In this document: one piece after another, positions 63,952-64,000 of the stretch
Layout of the letters: each line of letters begins with the position of its first letter
How positions within the stretch are numbered: position 1 is the first letter of the stretch
From: Alectoria sarmentosa
Lineage: Eukaryota; Ascomycota; Lecanoromycetes; Lecanorales; Parmeliaceae
Length of the DNA stretch: 64,000 bases
NCBI GenBank assembly: GCA_009733775.1
Contig: WOGZ01000045.1
Location: 101,049 to 165,048, forward strand
Direction: 5' to 3'
Made by a program: the position numbers and the translations under genes
Notes under the pieces: model-generated
What the model was told of the DNA's origin: nothing
The model's database searches: none
What the model saw: the letters and a program-made list of their open reading frames with translations, nothing else

Positions 63952-64000
<49 letters not shown>
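63081..64000. other. Intergenic end region with trinucleotide repeats
   Basis: No supported gene. A 77-residue frame at 63496-63729 has no motif. The last 150 bases are repetitive. Confidence 0.45.
63851..64000. repeat. GAA tract followed by AAT trinucleotide tract at window end
   Basis: A GAA/GAAGAT array (63858-63912) passes into GATAAT units and then about sixteen uninterrupted AAT units reaching the end of the window, so the repeat may extend further. Confidence 0.95.

Overview
The window is nuclear DNA of a filamentous ascomycete (Pezizomycotina). Genes are separated by 0.2-1.5 kb, most are interrupted by 48-160 nt GT-AG introns with CTAAC or CTGAC-like branch points, and the gene content is fungal throughout: mannitol-1-phosphate dehydrogenase, a Sur7/PalI protein, Erg28, Aim41, Arg2, a Zn2Cys6 regulator and a LaeA-like methyltransferase. 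One set of longer introns looks like introner-like elements, which have been described mainly in Dothideomycetes. That points towards this class but does not prove it. I predicted introns by hand from splice signals, frame and conserved protein motifs, and I checked that each spliced CDS length is a multiple of three.

Layout. 0.5-6 kb: a Sur7/PalI membrane protein, mannitol-1-phosphate 5-dehydrogenase and an unknown 572-residue protein. 6.8-10.5 kb: a small unknown protein, an enoyl-CoA hydratase/isomerase ending in SKL, and a Cys-X5-Arg rhodanese. 10.8-15.2 kb: convergent ribosome-biogenesis genes NOG1 and RRP8. 15.9-23.4 kb: MET13-type MTHFR, URA5, DDI1 and a GNAT acetyltransferase. 23.4-29.4 kb: a gene-poor stretch with one likely pseudogene and a heptamer minisatellite. 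29.4-37.2 kb: a large Zn2Cys6 transcription factor, gamma-tubulin complex component 2 and proteasome subunit alpha5. 38.9-46.3 kb: a LaeA-like methyltransferase, KRR1, an unknown coiled-coil protein and IFA38. 47.1-50.5 kb: ERG28 and GAL7 tail to tail, then an F-box protein. 51.1-63.1 kb: AIM41, NUP170, an EXPERA-domain protein, a 3-hydroxyisobutyrate-dehydrogenase-like enzyme and mitochondrial ARG2. The last 150 bases are GAA and AAT trinucleotide repeats.

The genes are mostly housekeeping: ribosome assembly (NOG1, RRP8, KRR1), protein turnover (DDI1, PUP2, F-box), lipid and sterol synthesis (IFA38, ERG28, EXPERA protein), one-carbon, pyrimidine and arginine metabolism (MET13, URA5, ARG2), nuclear pore and spindle (NUP170, GCP2). 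There is no secondary-metabolite cluster and no intact transposon.

The most interesting signal is hidden inside genes. Six or seven introns of 146-156 nt in NOG1, KRR1, the F-box gene and the dehydrogenase share sequence blocks from donor to acceptor although the host genes are unrelated, so they look like copies of a multiplying intron. Other notable points are a DDI1 start codon split by an intron, a 13-nt microexon in PUP2, two frame-neutral 48-nt introns, a possible GC-AG intron in the methyltransferase, and an arginine-biosynthesis gene whose mitochondrial presequence lies in two short upstream exons.
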